Source: Ancistrus triradiatus (Eukaryota; Chordata; Actinopteri; Siluriformes; Loricariidae). Taken from it: DNA of 64,000 bases. The translations under genes and the position numbers were made by a program. Below are positions 41,762 to 56,830 of this stretch, in pieces. Below the pieces are notes generated by a model. The model had not been told where the DNA came from. It worked only from the letters and a program-made list of their open reading frames with translations, and did no database searches. The DNA lies in assembly GCA_025084515.1 (NCBI GenBank), contig JAJAGP010000763.1, positions 186,001 to 250,000 of the forward strand, given 5' to 3'. Numbering within the stretch: the stretch's first letter is position 1; every line of letters starts with the position of its first letter.

Positions 41762-44700
41762 TCTCTCGCTGACTTGCACAAGCTTGGCAGAGTTATGTAA
41801 TGCGGTTGGGTAAGCGCTCCTCAGAGAGCAGAATGGTGGGTTTATGTAATCTCCTAAAGTTCACGCACAGAAACTGTGTTCTTAGTAGCGATGCACCGAT
41901 ATCAAATTTCTTGGGCCGACACGATAACCGATGTTCAGCACATTATTGTGGCCGATACCAATGTTAAAAACCGCTAACATGACCTTTCAGAAACGTTTAA
42001 AAAAATGTTCATGATAACCCATATATGAACTGAAACAAGATCAGTAGTTCATTTTTGCAATAAAATAAAACAAACAACTAAAACATAAATCAGACATGAC
42101 TATTACTATAAACATAAGGTGAAGTTCACTCAAAGCAAAAATGGTTTCACTCCATTTTATTTTCTGACCTTCTTTTAAAAATTGTAAGAATCTTTTTTTA
42201 GCTTTCAATTGTTACAGGCAGCAACAAGAACAATTACGTGTGTAAGAAAGCTTAAGATTGAGAAGCTCCAAGTCAGAACAGAACTGCATATAGAACCATA
42301 CACTCAGTAACATCAGATATTTTGCTTAAGGAGTAAAAAAAGGAAATAATCTTATTTAAATATCGGTTAAAATTCTAATATCAGACCGATACCGATAACT
42401 GAAAAAAAATCCATATACAGTGGGGAATAAAAGTATTTAGTCAGCCACTGATTGTGCAGGTTTCTCCTACTTAGAAAGATGAGAGAGGTCTGTAATTTTC
42501 ATCATAGCTACACTTCAGCTATGAGAGACACAATGAGAAAGAAAATCCAGGAAACATATTGTAGGCTTTTTAAGAATTTAATTGTAAATCATGGTGGAAA
42601 ATAAGTATTTGGTCACCCACAAACAAGCAAGATTTCTGGCTCTCACAGACCTGTAACTTCTTTAAGAAGCTCTTCTGTCCTCCACCCATTACCTGTATTA
42701 ATGGCACCTGTTTGTCCTCGTTATCTGTATAAAAGACACCTGTCCACAGCCTCAGACAGTCAGACTCCAAACTCAACCATGGCCAAGACCAAAGAGCTGT
42801 CGAAGGACACCAGGAAGAAAATTGTAGACTGTGCCCCCCTGCTTAAGCCAGTACATGTCCAGGCCCGTCTGAAGTTTGCCAGAGAGCATATGGATGATCC
42901 AGAAGAGGATTGGGAGAATATCAATGTGGTCAGATGAAACCAAAACAGAACTTTTTGGTAAAAACTCAACTCGTCGTGTTTGGAGGAAGAAGAATGCTGA
43001 GTTGCATCCCCAAGAACACCATACCCTACTGTGAAGCATGGGGGTGGAAAACATCATGCTTTGGGGCTGTTTCTGCAGAGGGGACAGGACGACTGATCCG
43101 TGTTAGGGGAAGAATGAACGGGGCCATGTATGGTGAGATTTTAAGCCAAAACCTCCTTTGCATCAGTGAGAGCATTGAAGATGGAACGTGGCTGGGTCTC
43201 TTCCAGCATGACAATGATCCCAAAAACACACCGCTCGAGCAACGAAGGAGTGGCTCCGTAAAAAGCATTTCAAGGTCCTGCAGTGGCCTAGCCAGTCTCC
43301 AGACCTCAGCCCCATAGAACATGTGTGGAGGGAGTTGAAAGTCTGTGTTGGCCCAAAAACATCACTGCTCTAGAGGAGATCTGCATGGAGGAATGGGCCA
43401 AAATACCAGCTACAGTGTGTGCCAACCTGGTGAAGAAGACTTACAGGAAATGTTTGACCTCTGACATTGCCAACAAAGGTTATGTAACAAAGTATTGAGT
43501 TGAACTTTTGTTATTGACCAAATACTTATTTTCCACCATGATTTACAATTAAATTCTTTAAAAAATCCTACAATGTGATTTCCTGGATTTTGGTTTTTCT
43601 CATTGTGTCTCTCATAGTTGAAAGTGTACCTATGATGAAAATTTACAGACCTCTCTCATCTTTCCTAAGTGGGAGAACTTGCACCAATCAGTGACTGACT
43701 AAATACTTTTTTGCCCCACTGTATCGGCCACCAATATATCATGCATCACTAGTTCTTAGAGCACCGAACACCCTAATGGCAAATTCTAATCTTACTTCTA
43801 TCAAGCTGTCCGGTCGGAATCAGTGAAACTGATCGGTTCCTTTTTACATGCTATGGTTTTAGCAGTTTTAACTTTACATAGTTTGTTCCTTTGGGCAGTT
43901 CTTCATGTGATCGTAGGGCATCCATAACAATCTAGAGGTTCTCGGAAAAGGGGTAAGACGGGGGCATTTTTAGACTGCTTGCTGTTCTTGCTGCACGCAC
44001 AGAATTCGGAGAGGCACGGTTGTACCCCTCGGACCCTAAGGCACACATGCGCACCCTAAGGCCACTTTAGTGTAGTCAGTTAACCTAAAGCATGCCTTTG
44101 GAGTGTGGGAGGAACCCGGAGCAAACCCACACAGACAAGGGGAGAACATGCAAACTCCACAGAGAAAGGACACAGACCGCTGCACTTGGGATCGAACTCA
44201 GGACCTTCTGGCTGTGAGGCGAGAGTGCTACATAAGCCTGTTAGACACTAAACAGATGAAGTGACTTAACACTAAAGTGGGGGTTACTCTACAAATTAAC
44301 ACTAAGGAATTTTACTAACTGCATTTCCCAAACACATCGCTATGAGCCATCATTACCTCGTCTGCAGCGTGGCCGAACTCCTTTTGTGTATTTGTCGATG
44401 ATTACTCCACGAGAAAAGCGGACAGAGACTTGCTCTGACTGAAAGCGTCAGCCACTCAGGCTTTTGAAATGATGCCAGGGCATTGTGGGATATGCAGTAC
44501 CGATTGTGAATTGGGAGGTGTGTAATGCAGTTCTGCTCAGCAAACCATGAGAAGATGTACTCAATCATCTCAAGTTCTAAAGAGGGTCTGCTGACACCCA
44601 TGCTGCAACGTGACCCCAATAGATTTGTTTTCCTGGCTCAACTGAGTCCGAAACTAATTCTTGGTCTAACTAGGATTATTTTGGAAGCAGATGGAGACCA

Positions 44701-47700
44701 CCGCTCAGCAGCAGTTATTTCTGTCCCTACTGGAGTGTGCCTGCTGCGTCCTCACACACCTCAACTGCACTGGAAGACGTACGCATCCAGGTCCAAGTCA
44801 ACCAGCTGAAATCCTGCACACAGTTAAACCCCCCTGGAACCATCACTGATGTTGACCCCAGCATAGGAGATCATTTCACCTGGATTTTGAGATCGGTATT
44901 GATGTGACTGTCCTGTTCATCCTTCCTGCAGCCCCGTAGCACGGTGAGAATTGCATGGCTGTCTTCCTCAAACTCTCGCCTCTAAAACAAAACAAGCACA
45001 AAATGGTGCGAATCATTTTACTAAGAAAGTTAGACTGACTTTGTGAAACAGACAAACGTGGAAAAAGAGTTTCATTTTCCTTTTACTTACTGGGTGACAG
45101 AACAGATCATTTGAACGTGGATGAATTTCTGTTGTTACATAAGAGGAATTTGTCCAATTGAGAGATTTTAATAAAAATTGGCTACAACCCCAAATCAGAA
45201 AAAGTTGGGACATTATGGAACAATGCAAATAAAAAAAGTACATAATGTGATTTCAAACAGAGGACGTCAACAGGTGATCTAGTACCCAAGCAGTGTCCAT
45301 GAAAGCCGGAGTCTCTGAGGAGCAAAGATGGGCAGACGATCTCCAGTTTGTCAACAAAGGTGTAAGAAAATGATTGAAAATGTTTAAAAACAATGTCTGA
45401 GATGCAAATGGTTTGGACACTAACAAACGAAATGAAGTTGACCAGAAAAACCATGACGTGTCCTGGGTTCCTACTGTCTGCAATGAAGTAAAAGTCAAAG
45501 GAAATGGAAGAAATGCTGCATTTTCCATCTGATTTGGGGTTTTTATTTCTCACATTAAAACGAGAACAAAATAGCAGATTACACAGCAGCTAGCTTCTTC
45601 CAGTTGGCTATTGGTATTCAGAGAATATATCTAGATTTCCAAAGCAGAAAACAAAGTAGCATGAAAGAAATACAGAGCTTCAATTAAAAGTTCCAGTTAA
45701 CCCATCCAGCTCTACCATTACTCCACCTTACCAAAACAAGAATGGTGTCTGAAAGATAGCTCATGTTACCAGTTTGTTAAGGAGAATTCTGAACTCCAGA
45801 GACATTTGCTCAGGTGTGGGGCCCTGAAGAAGGAAAAGGACCTCACGGTCCAATGTCTCGTCCAGGGGAGAGGCCATACAGATGGAAGAGAAATGTTCTG
45901 CCCCCTACACACACACACACAAATGTTTTATTTTTCAAAAACCTTTAAGAAGCCGTTTTTGTTAGCCGGCACTACCGAGATTCGGTCATCAGCACAGAGC
46001 CAGCAGCAACTCCTGACCAACAGCAACATCTAGCAGCAGATTGTGGAATGGGTTCTGTGCTACATTGGATACTCACCTCAGAGACTAAGCACTGGCAGCA
46101 TCAGGTAAGCTTGATGCTGTTTCTTAATGTGAGGAGATTTCATAAGTTTTCATAATGTACAGTGGGGCAAACAGTATTTAGTCAGCCACTGATTGTGCAA
46201 GTTCTCCTACTTAGAAAGATGAGAGAGGTCTGTAATTTCCATCATAGGTACACTTCAACTATGAGAGACAAAATGAGGAAAAGAAATCACATTGTAGGAT
46301 TTTTAAAGAATTTAATTGTAAATCGTGGTGGAAAATAAGTATTTGGTCAGTAACAAAAGTTCAACTCAATACTTTGTAACACAACCTTTGTTGTCCTGTA
46401 AGTGGCTGACTAAATACATTCTTGCCCCACTGTATCTCTGTAGGGCAACACTAGAGAGAATATGGAGACAAATCCTTCAGAAGAGAGTGTGGGACTCTGA
46501 GGTGCCTGGACCATAAACTTCAGAAAAAGAAATCAGCAATGGCAAAGCTCTTTGGTGATTTTTCTTAACCCCAACAAAGCAAGCCATGTTCCAGGCTTGC
46601 AGAGCAGGAAGTAGTATTGGCCTCCTTCATCTCTACATTGAAAAGGGAATTAAAATCAAATTCCTTTCTTCATTTTGTATCAAAAATGTATGGCATCGCG
46701 GAGAAAAAACAGCAATCCATATCGTATGGTGAAATTTCTGTATCGCTGCAGCCCTACTGCCCAGGGCCTGACCCCAGATCTTCAGGAGCTGCCACTGAGC
46801 CTCAGGTGATGTAATGCACATCGTGAGGTGCATAAAGAAATCGAATGCCAAGTATCACCGACCATAAAATAAGTGAGACGAATTAAAAAGTGTGAGATGG
46901 CCTCATCACCTGGCCTCTCGATCTCTCTTCAGGCAGAATGAAAGCAAATCCAAAAGTCCTGTTTCATAACCTATTCAACCGGCTCATCTGGTTTGTGTAA
47001 CGGCTCCTTCGGCACCGGCGGATGTTTATGACAGATGGAAGGTTACATCGATACACAAAGCTACTTCAAAGCTAGTCATGCATGCTCAGATCGGGCCAGT
47101 TTAGCATAACGCATGCACTTGGACTGTGGGAGGAAGCTGGAGCACCCGGGGTAAACCCTTGTGGACATGCAAACTCCACTCAGAATGGAAAACAAGTAAC
47201 ACACAACGGAATTACAACTCACACACAAACCTCGAGGGGATTTTGCTGTGCCAGAGCCAACTCCGTCTCCAGAGATCCAGAACTGGTTTGATTCAGTCTG
47301 TAGGCCACCGAGAGGGACAGGCCAGGACTGCACACAGAGACGAGTCATAAACAACGCAATAATCAGAATAACAGCAAAAAAACACAACGGGTCACTAGAT
47401 GTAGTTTCACTAACACACAAAAGCAGAACACAAACCTTTTAAGCCTTATTATGAAAAGTATCATTTCAAAGCCTTTATAAATAAAGTTACCTAACAAGAA
47501 AAAGGGCAAAAAAATTAAAAAAACCCACTAAATATCTGACCAAAGTCCAATGCTATTATAAAACAACAACGTAGCAGCTCAGCATTATGAAAGTACAGAC
47601 CATATCCAGGGCAAAATGCATCATGCCAGTCGATCACAATCATGATACCAAACGGTCCAATTGGGCAAATTAGTGACAAAACTAAACACATGGGCACTAA

Positions 47701-50700
47701 ATCTGGGCTTATTCTTACATGGCCATGTCAGGCTGCAAAAGCTGCAGCTGGCTCTCCAATTTGCTCTTCTCTGCCCTCAGCAACTGTCAAGATGAACACA
47801 AACAATCAGCTACACAAACAAATCTGCAGGGCAGGAAAGCCACAGGAGAGCATCGGAGAGCCTTACTTCCATCACTGAGGAGTACTCCACAACGGCAGCT
47901 TTCAGTTCCTCTATCTGTCTGGACTTCTGAAAAGGAAAGAAGCGTTTAAGAGTGTAAGCTGGGCGGTACTGGGCTTTAACAGCTGAGGTCTCATCAGAAA
48001 AGGAAACAAATCAGTCCTATACGTCTGAACGACAGAAAACTAGGACGAACGAATCCTTACGACACCTGCTGACAGAAGAGAGCATCGCAGTCGATCAAGA
48101 GAAAAAGAAAACATGGTATTGTTCTATTCCTTGCTTTTGGGGAGTGTTTCAAGCTTGATAAAAGATATATAGATATGAATTATGGTTTGTTGGTATTGTG
48201 CTTTAATTAGTATTATTTTTTAAACTAAAACAGTACGTGCAAAGTATCTAAACTACCATGTCCCACGTCTGCGTGACGTCCATTTCAGTCAGCGTCCTCT
48301 ATCTCAAAGTAATGCGACCGTCTAATGGGACATACCTGTGTAATGGAACATTTCTGTACATGGAGGGGCAAAAAAGTATTTAGTCAGCCACTGATTGTGC
48401 AAGTTCTACTTTGAAAGATGAGAGAGGTCTGTAATTTTCATCATAGCTACACTTCAACTATGAGAGACACAATGAGGAAAAAATCCAGAAAATCACATTA
48501 TAGGATTTTTAAAGAATTTAATTGTAAATCATGGTGGAAAATAAGTATTTGGTCACCCACACAAACAAGTAAGATTTCTGGCTCTCATAGCCCTGTAACT
48601 TCTTCTTTAAGAAGCTCTTCTGTCCTCCACTGGTTACCTGTATTAATGGCACCTGTTTGACCAAGTTATCTGTTATAAAAGACAACCTGTCCACAGCCTC
48701 AAACAGTCAGACTCCAAAACTCAACCATGGCCAAGACCAAAGAGCTGTCAAAGGACACCAGGAAGATAATTGTAGACCTGCAGCAGGCTGGGAAGAGTGA
48801 ATCTACAATAGGCAAGCAGGTTGGTGTGAATAAATCACCTGTGGGAGCAATTGTAAGAAAAATGGAAGACATACAAGACCATTGATAATCTCCCTCAATC
48901 TGGGGCTCCACGCAAGATCTCATCCCGTGGGGTCAAAATGATCATGAGAACGGTTGAGCAAACATCCCCAGAACTACATTAAGACTTACAGGAACGTTTG
49001 ACCTCTGTCATTGCCAACAAAGGTTATGTTACAAAGTATTACATTGAACTTTAGTTACTGACCAAATACTTATTTTCCGCCATAATTTACAATTAAATTC
49101 TTTAAAAAATCCTACACTGTGATTTCCTGGATGTTTTTTCCTCATTGTGTCTCTCATAGTTGAAGTGTAGCTATGATGAAAATTACAGACCTCTCTCATC
49201 TTTCTAAGTCGGAGAACCTGCACAATCAGTGGCTGACTAAATACTTTTGTCCCACTGTACATGGAGGAGCTATTAACACAGTATGAGTAATAATCGAGAA
49301 AAAACAAACAGTTAAACAGGCTACACCGCTGAAGCCTATTTTCTCCAGCGTTACATGGCCAAAAGTAGATGAATACCCCTTATTAAATGCCATAATGCAA
49401 CGTTACAGTTCCGATCTCATCTATGACAACCTGACCTCTTGTATTAAAGTTTCCTTTTCACCCATGGCAACATCAAAAGAATGGGTCTGGGCCTGGTAAG
49501 ACACACGCAGAGACATCAGTGAGAGGGAGCAAAGCCACAGACACCATCAAACCGAACAGCAACAAGAATCACTAAGGTCAGTATTATGAGCTCACCTGCA
49601 GGTCAGCGTTGAGCTCATAGAGCGTCCTGATCTTCTTCTGAAGCTCATCCATCTCCACAGAGGCTTTGGTGTTCTTATTATCGTGAGGCAGGTATGAATA
49701 CAAGGAGTCGAATTAAAGGTGACAAGAGGAGGATCAAAACGTGTTACACAAAAAAGGATGATTCCACACAGAGCTGAACGGTTGGATCAGCCAGAAAGTG
49801 CCCAGGATAATTTAAATGGAGCGGGGTGACAGGATGGTGACAGGATGGTGCAGAAATTCGATAGGAATTTCTTTAGTTATTTAGTGATCAATTATGAAAC
49901 AGTGCTTGTTATTAGTCTACCATTTTAGCGTACCAAGAAATTGGTATGAAAAGCATGCACACACGAACGAGGTACTGATGAACCAGTCCTGTCCAATCCA
50001 CAGATAACAGATAGACAGACAACCAATCAGATGCCAGGAACTAACATTACTAAAAGGTAGGCAGGGTTCTGAACATGGGATGAATTTGGGATACAGAGCT
50101 TCAATTATACAAAATATCCATCATCTGATCCCTTCTTCAGAAGTGTGCATTTGGATAACAGGGTTCTGAGACACTATGTGGCATACAGTGCTGTGAAAAA
50201 GTCTTTGCCCCCTTCCTGAGTTCCTATTTTTTGCATGTTTGTCACACTGAAGTGTTTCAGAACATCAAACCAATTTAAATATCAGTCAAAGACAACACAA
50301 GTAAACACAAAATGCAGTTTTTACATGAAGGTGTTTATTATTAAGGGAGAAAAAAATCCAAACCTACATGGCCCTGTGTGAAAAAGTGATTGCCCCCTAA
50401 ACCTAATAACTGGTTGGGCTGCCCTTAGCAGCAACAACTGCAGCCAAGCGTTTGTGATACCTTGCAGTGAGTCTTTTACAGCATTGTGGAGGAATTTTGG
50501 CCACTCAACTTTGCAGCATTGTTGTAATTCAGCCACACTGGAGGGTTTTCCAGCATGACCGGCCTTTTAAAGCTCATGCCACAGCATCTCAATAGGATTC
50601 AGGGCAGGACTTTGACTAGGCCACTCCAAAGTCTTCATTTTGTTTTTCTTCAGCCATTCAGAGGTGGACTTGCTGGTGTGTTTTGGATCATTGTCCTGCT

Positions 50701-53700
50701 GCAGAACCCAAGTTCGTTTCAGCTTGAGGTCACCAACAGATGGCCGGACGTTCTCCTTCAGGAGTTTTTGGTAGCAGCAGAATCCATAGTTCCATTTATC
50801 ACAGCAAGTCTTCCAGGTCCTGAAGCAGCAGAATAGCCCAAGACCATCACACTACCACCCCCATATGTTACTGCTGCTATAATGTTCTGTTTCTGAAATG
50901 CTGTGTTACTTTTACACCAGATGTAATGGGACACAACCTTCCAAAGAGTTCAACTTTTGTCTCGTCAGTCCACTGAATGTTTTTCCAAAAGTCTTGGGGA
51001 TCATCAAGATGTGTTCTGGAAAAACTGAGACGAGCTTTAATGTTCTTGTTGCTCAGCAGTGGTTTTGGTCTTGGAACTCTGCCATGCAGGCCATTTTTGC
51101 CCAGCCTCGTTCTTATGGTGGAGGCATGGACACTGACCTTATCTGAGGCAAGTGAGGCCTGCCGTTCTTTGGATGTTGTTGTGGGGTCTTTTGTGAGTCG
51201 TCGCTGCGCTCTAGGGATAATTTTAGTCGGCTGGCCACTCCTGGGAAGGTTCACCACTGTTTCATGTCTTCACCATTTGTGGATAATGGCTCTCACTGTG
51301 GTTCGCTGGAGTCCCAAAGCTTTAGAAATGTTTAAAAGACTTCCTGAATTTCTTTGGATCTCGGCATGATGTGTAGCTTTTAAGGATCTTTTGGTGTACT
51401 TTGTCAGGCAGGTCCTATTTAAGTGATGTCCTGATTGAGAACAGGTGTGGCAATAATCAGGCCTGGGTGTGGCTAGAGACAGTCAACTCAGGTGTGATAA
51501 AGTTATGTTATAACAAGGGGGCAATCACTTTTTCACACAGGGCCATATAGGTTAGGATTTTTTTCTCCCTTAATAATAAACACTCTCATTTAAAAACTGC
51601 ATTTTGTGTTTAGTTGTGTTGTCTTGATGTTCCAAAACAAACAGACAAAAAAAATAGGAAATCGGGAACGGGGCAAACACTTTTTCACACCACTGTACAA
51701 TCTAATCTACATCTTCCCTAAATGGCTTAAAAAATAAATCATAAAAAAACCACCACCAGAGCTAAAATGATGCATTTCTTAATGTAACACACTGATGCAC
51801 CCACTGGTAACTCAATCAGCTTGAACGAACATATGGATGAAAAGGCCATACCTCATCTTGCAGTGAGGCAATCTTCATTACCAGAGTTTGGTTCTCTCTT
51901 TCCTGTGGACAAACAAAACAAAAGCAAGCATGCTCTAATACCCAAAAGTTGCTTCTCTCTAATGAAATGCTTTTTAGAAATACAGGATGCACTTCTCAGT
52001 CAACTAAAGCCTTGCTTCAACTTATTTTGTAAACACACTGCATACAACCAGAGTCATGCAGGTCTAATGACACTTAAGTTATACTTGGCATAAGTTATGC
52101 CCGTTAGCCTCCCATACAGTTGCTGTGTTTGATTAAAGGCCAGACTGTGGAGCTGTAACTGGTGAGTCTGATAACTCTCACCATCTGCTTGCTTTGAGCT
52201 GTGGCTCGTGCCTTAATCTCCTCTGAAGAGCTTAAAGACAACTTCATCTCTTCCACTTCCTCTTTCAGCATACGTTCTTTTTGTAGCAGCTGTTGCCCCC
52301 TGCAGGAATAAGCAACAAGATGTAACCAGGACAATCTTACAGGGGACTCCAAGAGCCTTCTATCATTTCCACAGAGCAATGCACTGGCTGCAGCTTTTCA
52401 TTCTACCCAAACAGGAGCCATGCCCAGTACTGGGTTCAGTCCAAACTCAGCTGACTGAGAGAGAGACATTAAGGGTGCTCGTCTGGAATGAAAGCATGCA
52501 GCAAAGGCACACCTTTGTCATGGAGACAGTAGGAAAGACTGCACAGAATGAGCCAAACACTTTTAAGAGCTGAAAGCAACAGAGTAGGAAAATAAGACTT
52601 GAGAGAAGGAAAGGCTAATGAACATAAGCAGGTACATTTTTGCTTGAGTCATAAGCTCCTCATTTTCCTCAATGAGTTTTTGATTTGTTTCCTCCATTGC
52701 CTCCATGGCCTTCTTCATCTTTCGAACCTCTTCCTGTAGTTTCTGGTTATTAAACTGCAAGTCAGCAACACAGAAAACCAAATCGGACGTTTCTCTGTGG
52801 AGCAAGACAAAATTGTGCACACAAGAAAAAGTACATCATGTTAGTATATGCTCAGCTGCAACTGACAGAATATGCCCACACAAGCACACCATAGGTAAAT
52901 GTTATGCACTGCTTGTAGGCCCACTATCCTGACTCTCAGCAGGAAAGGACCACTTTATTATCCACCCTAGTCACACATACTACATTGGATGGGCTTGTAG
53001 GGATACAGAAAGAAACTATAACATCTGCTGCCATGCATACTGCCTGCCAACCTGCCCATCCTTCAGTGTCAGCTTCTGAATGCTTGGCTGATGGTCATAA
53101 GGCGCTTAGAAATCCCAAACTAAAATCATGTCAGTCTTACTGCTGTGCTGAGGATGGCTAACCATACCAACACATCCACTGTCACATTCATGTTCAACAG
53201 CTTATTCCAAACCCTAGGTATTACAACTATGGATGAGCAAATAGTCTAACAATAGTACAGTGCTACTTAAAAGTTTGTGAACCCTTTAGAATTTTCTATA
53301 TTTCTGCATAAATATGAGCTAAAACATCATCAGATTTTCACACAAGTCCTAAAAGTAGATAAAGAGAACCCAGTTACACACATGAGACAAATATTATACT
53401 TGGTCATTTATTTATTGAGGAAAACGATCCAATATTACATATTAGTGAGTGGCAAAAGTATGTGAGCCTCTGCTTTCAGTATTCCTTTAGAATTCTCTGA
53501 TATCATTCAGAAATTCATTGTTCCATCAATGATGCCAAGCCGTCCTGCCCAGATGCAGCAAAAACAGGCCCAAACCATGATACCACCACCACCATTGTTT
53601 CACAGATGGGATAAGGTTCTTATGCTGGAATGCAGTGTTTTCCTTTCTCCAAACATAACACTTTTCTTTTAAGCCAAAAAAGTTCTATTTTGGTCTCATC

Positions 53701-56700
53701 CGTCCACAAAACATTCTTCCAATGGCCTTCTGGCTCGTCCACGTGATCTTTAGCAAACTGCAGACGAGCAGCAATGTTCTTTTTGGAGAGCAGTGACTTT
53801 CTCCTTGCAGCCCTGCCAATGCACACCATTGTTGTTCAGTGTTCTTCTGATGGTGGACTCATGAACATTAACATTAGCCAATGTGAGAGAGGCCTTCAGT
53901 AGTTTAGAAGTTACCCTGGGGTCCTTTGTGACCTCACCCAACTATTACAACACGCCTTGCTCTTGGAGTGAATCTTTGTTGGGCGACCACTCCTGGGGAG
54001 GGGTAACAATGGTCTTGAATTTTCCTCCATTTGTACACCAATCTGTCTGACTGGATTGGTGGAGTCCAAAACTTTAGAGATGGTTTTGGTAACCTTTTCC
54101 AGCCTGATGAGCATCAACACACCTCTTTTTCTGAGCTCCTCAGAAAATCTCCTTTGTTCGTACCATGATACACTTCCACAAACGTGTGTGAAGAGCAGAC
54201 TTTGATAGATCCCTGTTCTTTAAATAAAACAGGGTGCCCACTCACACCTGATTGGCAATCCCATTGATTGAAAACACCTGACTCTAATTTCATCTTCAAA
54301 TTAACTGCTAATCCTAGAGGCTCACATACTTTTGCCTCTCACTAATATGTAATATTGGATCATTTTCCTTAATAAATAAATGACCAAGTATAATATTTGT
54401 GTCTCATTTGTGTAACTGGGTTCTCTTTACTACTTTTAGGACTTGTGTGAAAATCTGATGATGTTTTTAGGTCATATTTATGCAGAAATATAGACACTTC
54501 TAAAGGGTTTCACATCTAGCATGGCCGATGCAGCACCCAGCCCTCTAATAGCATAACTGTGACCACTATTTAAGCCCAGTTTGCCCAGTCAGTATTGTGG
54601 GGAATCTGCAGCACCTTTCCCTGGAGACCACAGGTGCAGGAATAAGTATGATATGGAAGCGATACCATGACTGAAACCTTTAGTCATCAGTAAAACAAAC
54701 TAAAGTTTACTGTGTGAAACCTATTGTTTAACTATTACAAAACTGTTTAATAACTATATACAGACAATAAATGGTAGGTAATTTTAGAGGCTAAAAATAT
54801 GTAAATAAATAAATAGTCCTATTCCTTAGGAGTCAGATTACATTACATTTACAGCATTTAGCAGACATTACCTGTGAGAAGTGCATGTCATAATACAATC
54901 TGCTGTCATAATACTGAAAGCTAACAAATCTGTAGTTTTCTGTAACGTTAGACTAGGAGCTCAGCCCATGATTTACAACGGCTAATGTATGTGCAGGTAG
55001 GAAGCAGGGGTTGGATTACACTTCCATGCCCTGCCCATTTCACAACCTGATCCACACACAACAGAGGTGCATTTTAGTTCTACAATTACAGACTGTAGTC
55101 CATCTGATATTCAAACTCTATTTGTTCGAGGTCGGAATCAAATTCCCATAGGAATTAATGTAAATCGGATTCATCTGTTCCCGACCCCCAAAATGATTGT
55201 TTTTTACACCTAAATCCATATGCAATTAATGGTTAAAACAATGAATAAAGCAAAGGGAATGTAACACCACAATAAACACGGACATAAGTGAAATATAACA
55301 GACATGAAATAAGTGAAAATTAAGTGCAACGATGTAGCCGTCTGAAATCACACACGTACACTGATCATATACATCCCATAATGATAAAATAATAGAAAGT
55401 ACATAATGTGACTATGATGGTGCCCTAGATCATCATCTTCTGGCCACCGACTGGACTGGATTAGGTGCATCGTCTTTGGAAGTTCACACCATTGAATGTT
55501 TTATTCAGGGTGCTGATGTTCAAAAGTCCGAATTTGTGTCCGCATTTGGGGGCAAAAATAAAAATTCAAACGGATCATTCAATGTCTGAATGGCTCGAGT
55601 GAAGAGGCTTTCAAATTCCGAGGTGTGGCTGCACTGCTCTGTAGAGGAACAGATGGACTACAGTTTCCAACTAGAACTACAAAGTGCATCTGTGTGGTAG
55701 GTAGAACTGATAAGGAGGCGTGTCTAATAAAGTGACTGGTGAGTGTGCATTTCAGTACAGGTCAGCAAAAGCCATAAACATCTACACACACACACATTAC
55801 ATGTTACGTACAGCTCAGCTCTGGATGCCTCCCCTCCAAAAGCCTCCAGGCTGCCCGAGGTCATATTTAACAGAACTGATCGCTTGGCTAAAGGGAAGAC
55901 AAAATGTCAAATGTATCACTCAAAAAATGAGCACAGTCCAAAAGACACACCCAAACAGTAACGTTACCTGATAGGCTGTCTGGCAATTTGATCGATTCCT
56001 GAGTCAAGTCCTCTTTAGCATCGTTCCTGAGAGAAGATCACAGAAGATCACAACAAAGATCTGAATATCCTCGTAAGGCCTGATAATTTGTGAGTCCTCT
56101 GTGGGGACACGAGTTCACAAAGAATATTTCAATAAGCCTATGATCTACAGAGCTAAAAGCTGATGCGCCCTCTAGAGGACATACAGGCCTTCACACTGGT
56201 ATATTACTTGTGGGGGGTGTCATTGGCAACCGGAGATCTGCTGTTTTCAAAATGGCGAAATCTCAGCGAGCACGTCTTATGGACGCAAATTGTTGAATAA
56301 TATGTATATTTGTGTTAGTAATCCTCTAAGACTTCATCCGTGCTCACAGGATGCTGGTGGCTGGACATTTTTGGTTAGTGGAGTATTTTCAGTCCAGCAG
56401 TAACACTGAGCTATGTAAGGCGAGTGGGACTGATCAATCGGGCACTGACTGTAGAAACAAGGAGGTGGGAAACACTCCTCAGAGACCTTGGTCCATACTG
56501 ACGTGAGAGCAACAGTTGCTGCAGATTTGTTGGCTGATCATCCCTGATGCAAACCTCTTGTTCCACCACAGTCAAAGCCAGATTTCCTTCTACAGCGCTT
56601 TTTACAATGGACCACTGTCTCTCAGTAGCAGCTTCTGAAATGGTCATACCAGCTCATCTAGCACCAACCACCACGCCATGTTAAATCACTTAACTCACAT

Positions 56701-56793
56701 TTCTTCCATCCTAAACGCGCCGAGTTTGTGCCATGTGATTGGCTGATTAGATAACTGCATTACAGGCAGTTAAACAGGCCTACCTGTTAGTGG

Positions 56794-56830
<37 letters not shown>

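Noticed and set aside
46897..46926. Extra microexon between exons 11 and 12 (AGAGATCGAGAGGCCAG with splice-like borders)
   Set aside because: Once the acceptor of exon 12 is placed at 45,904 the phases match without it.
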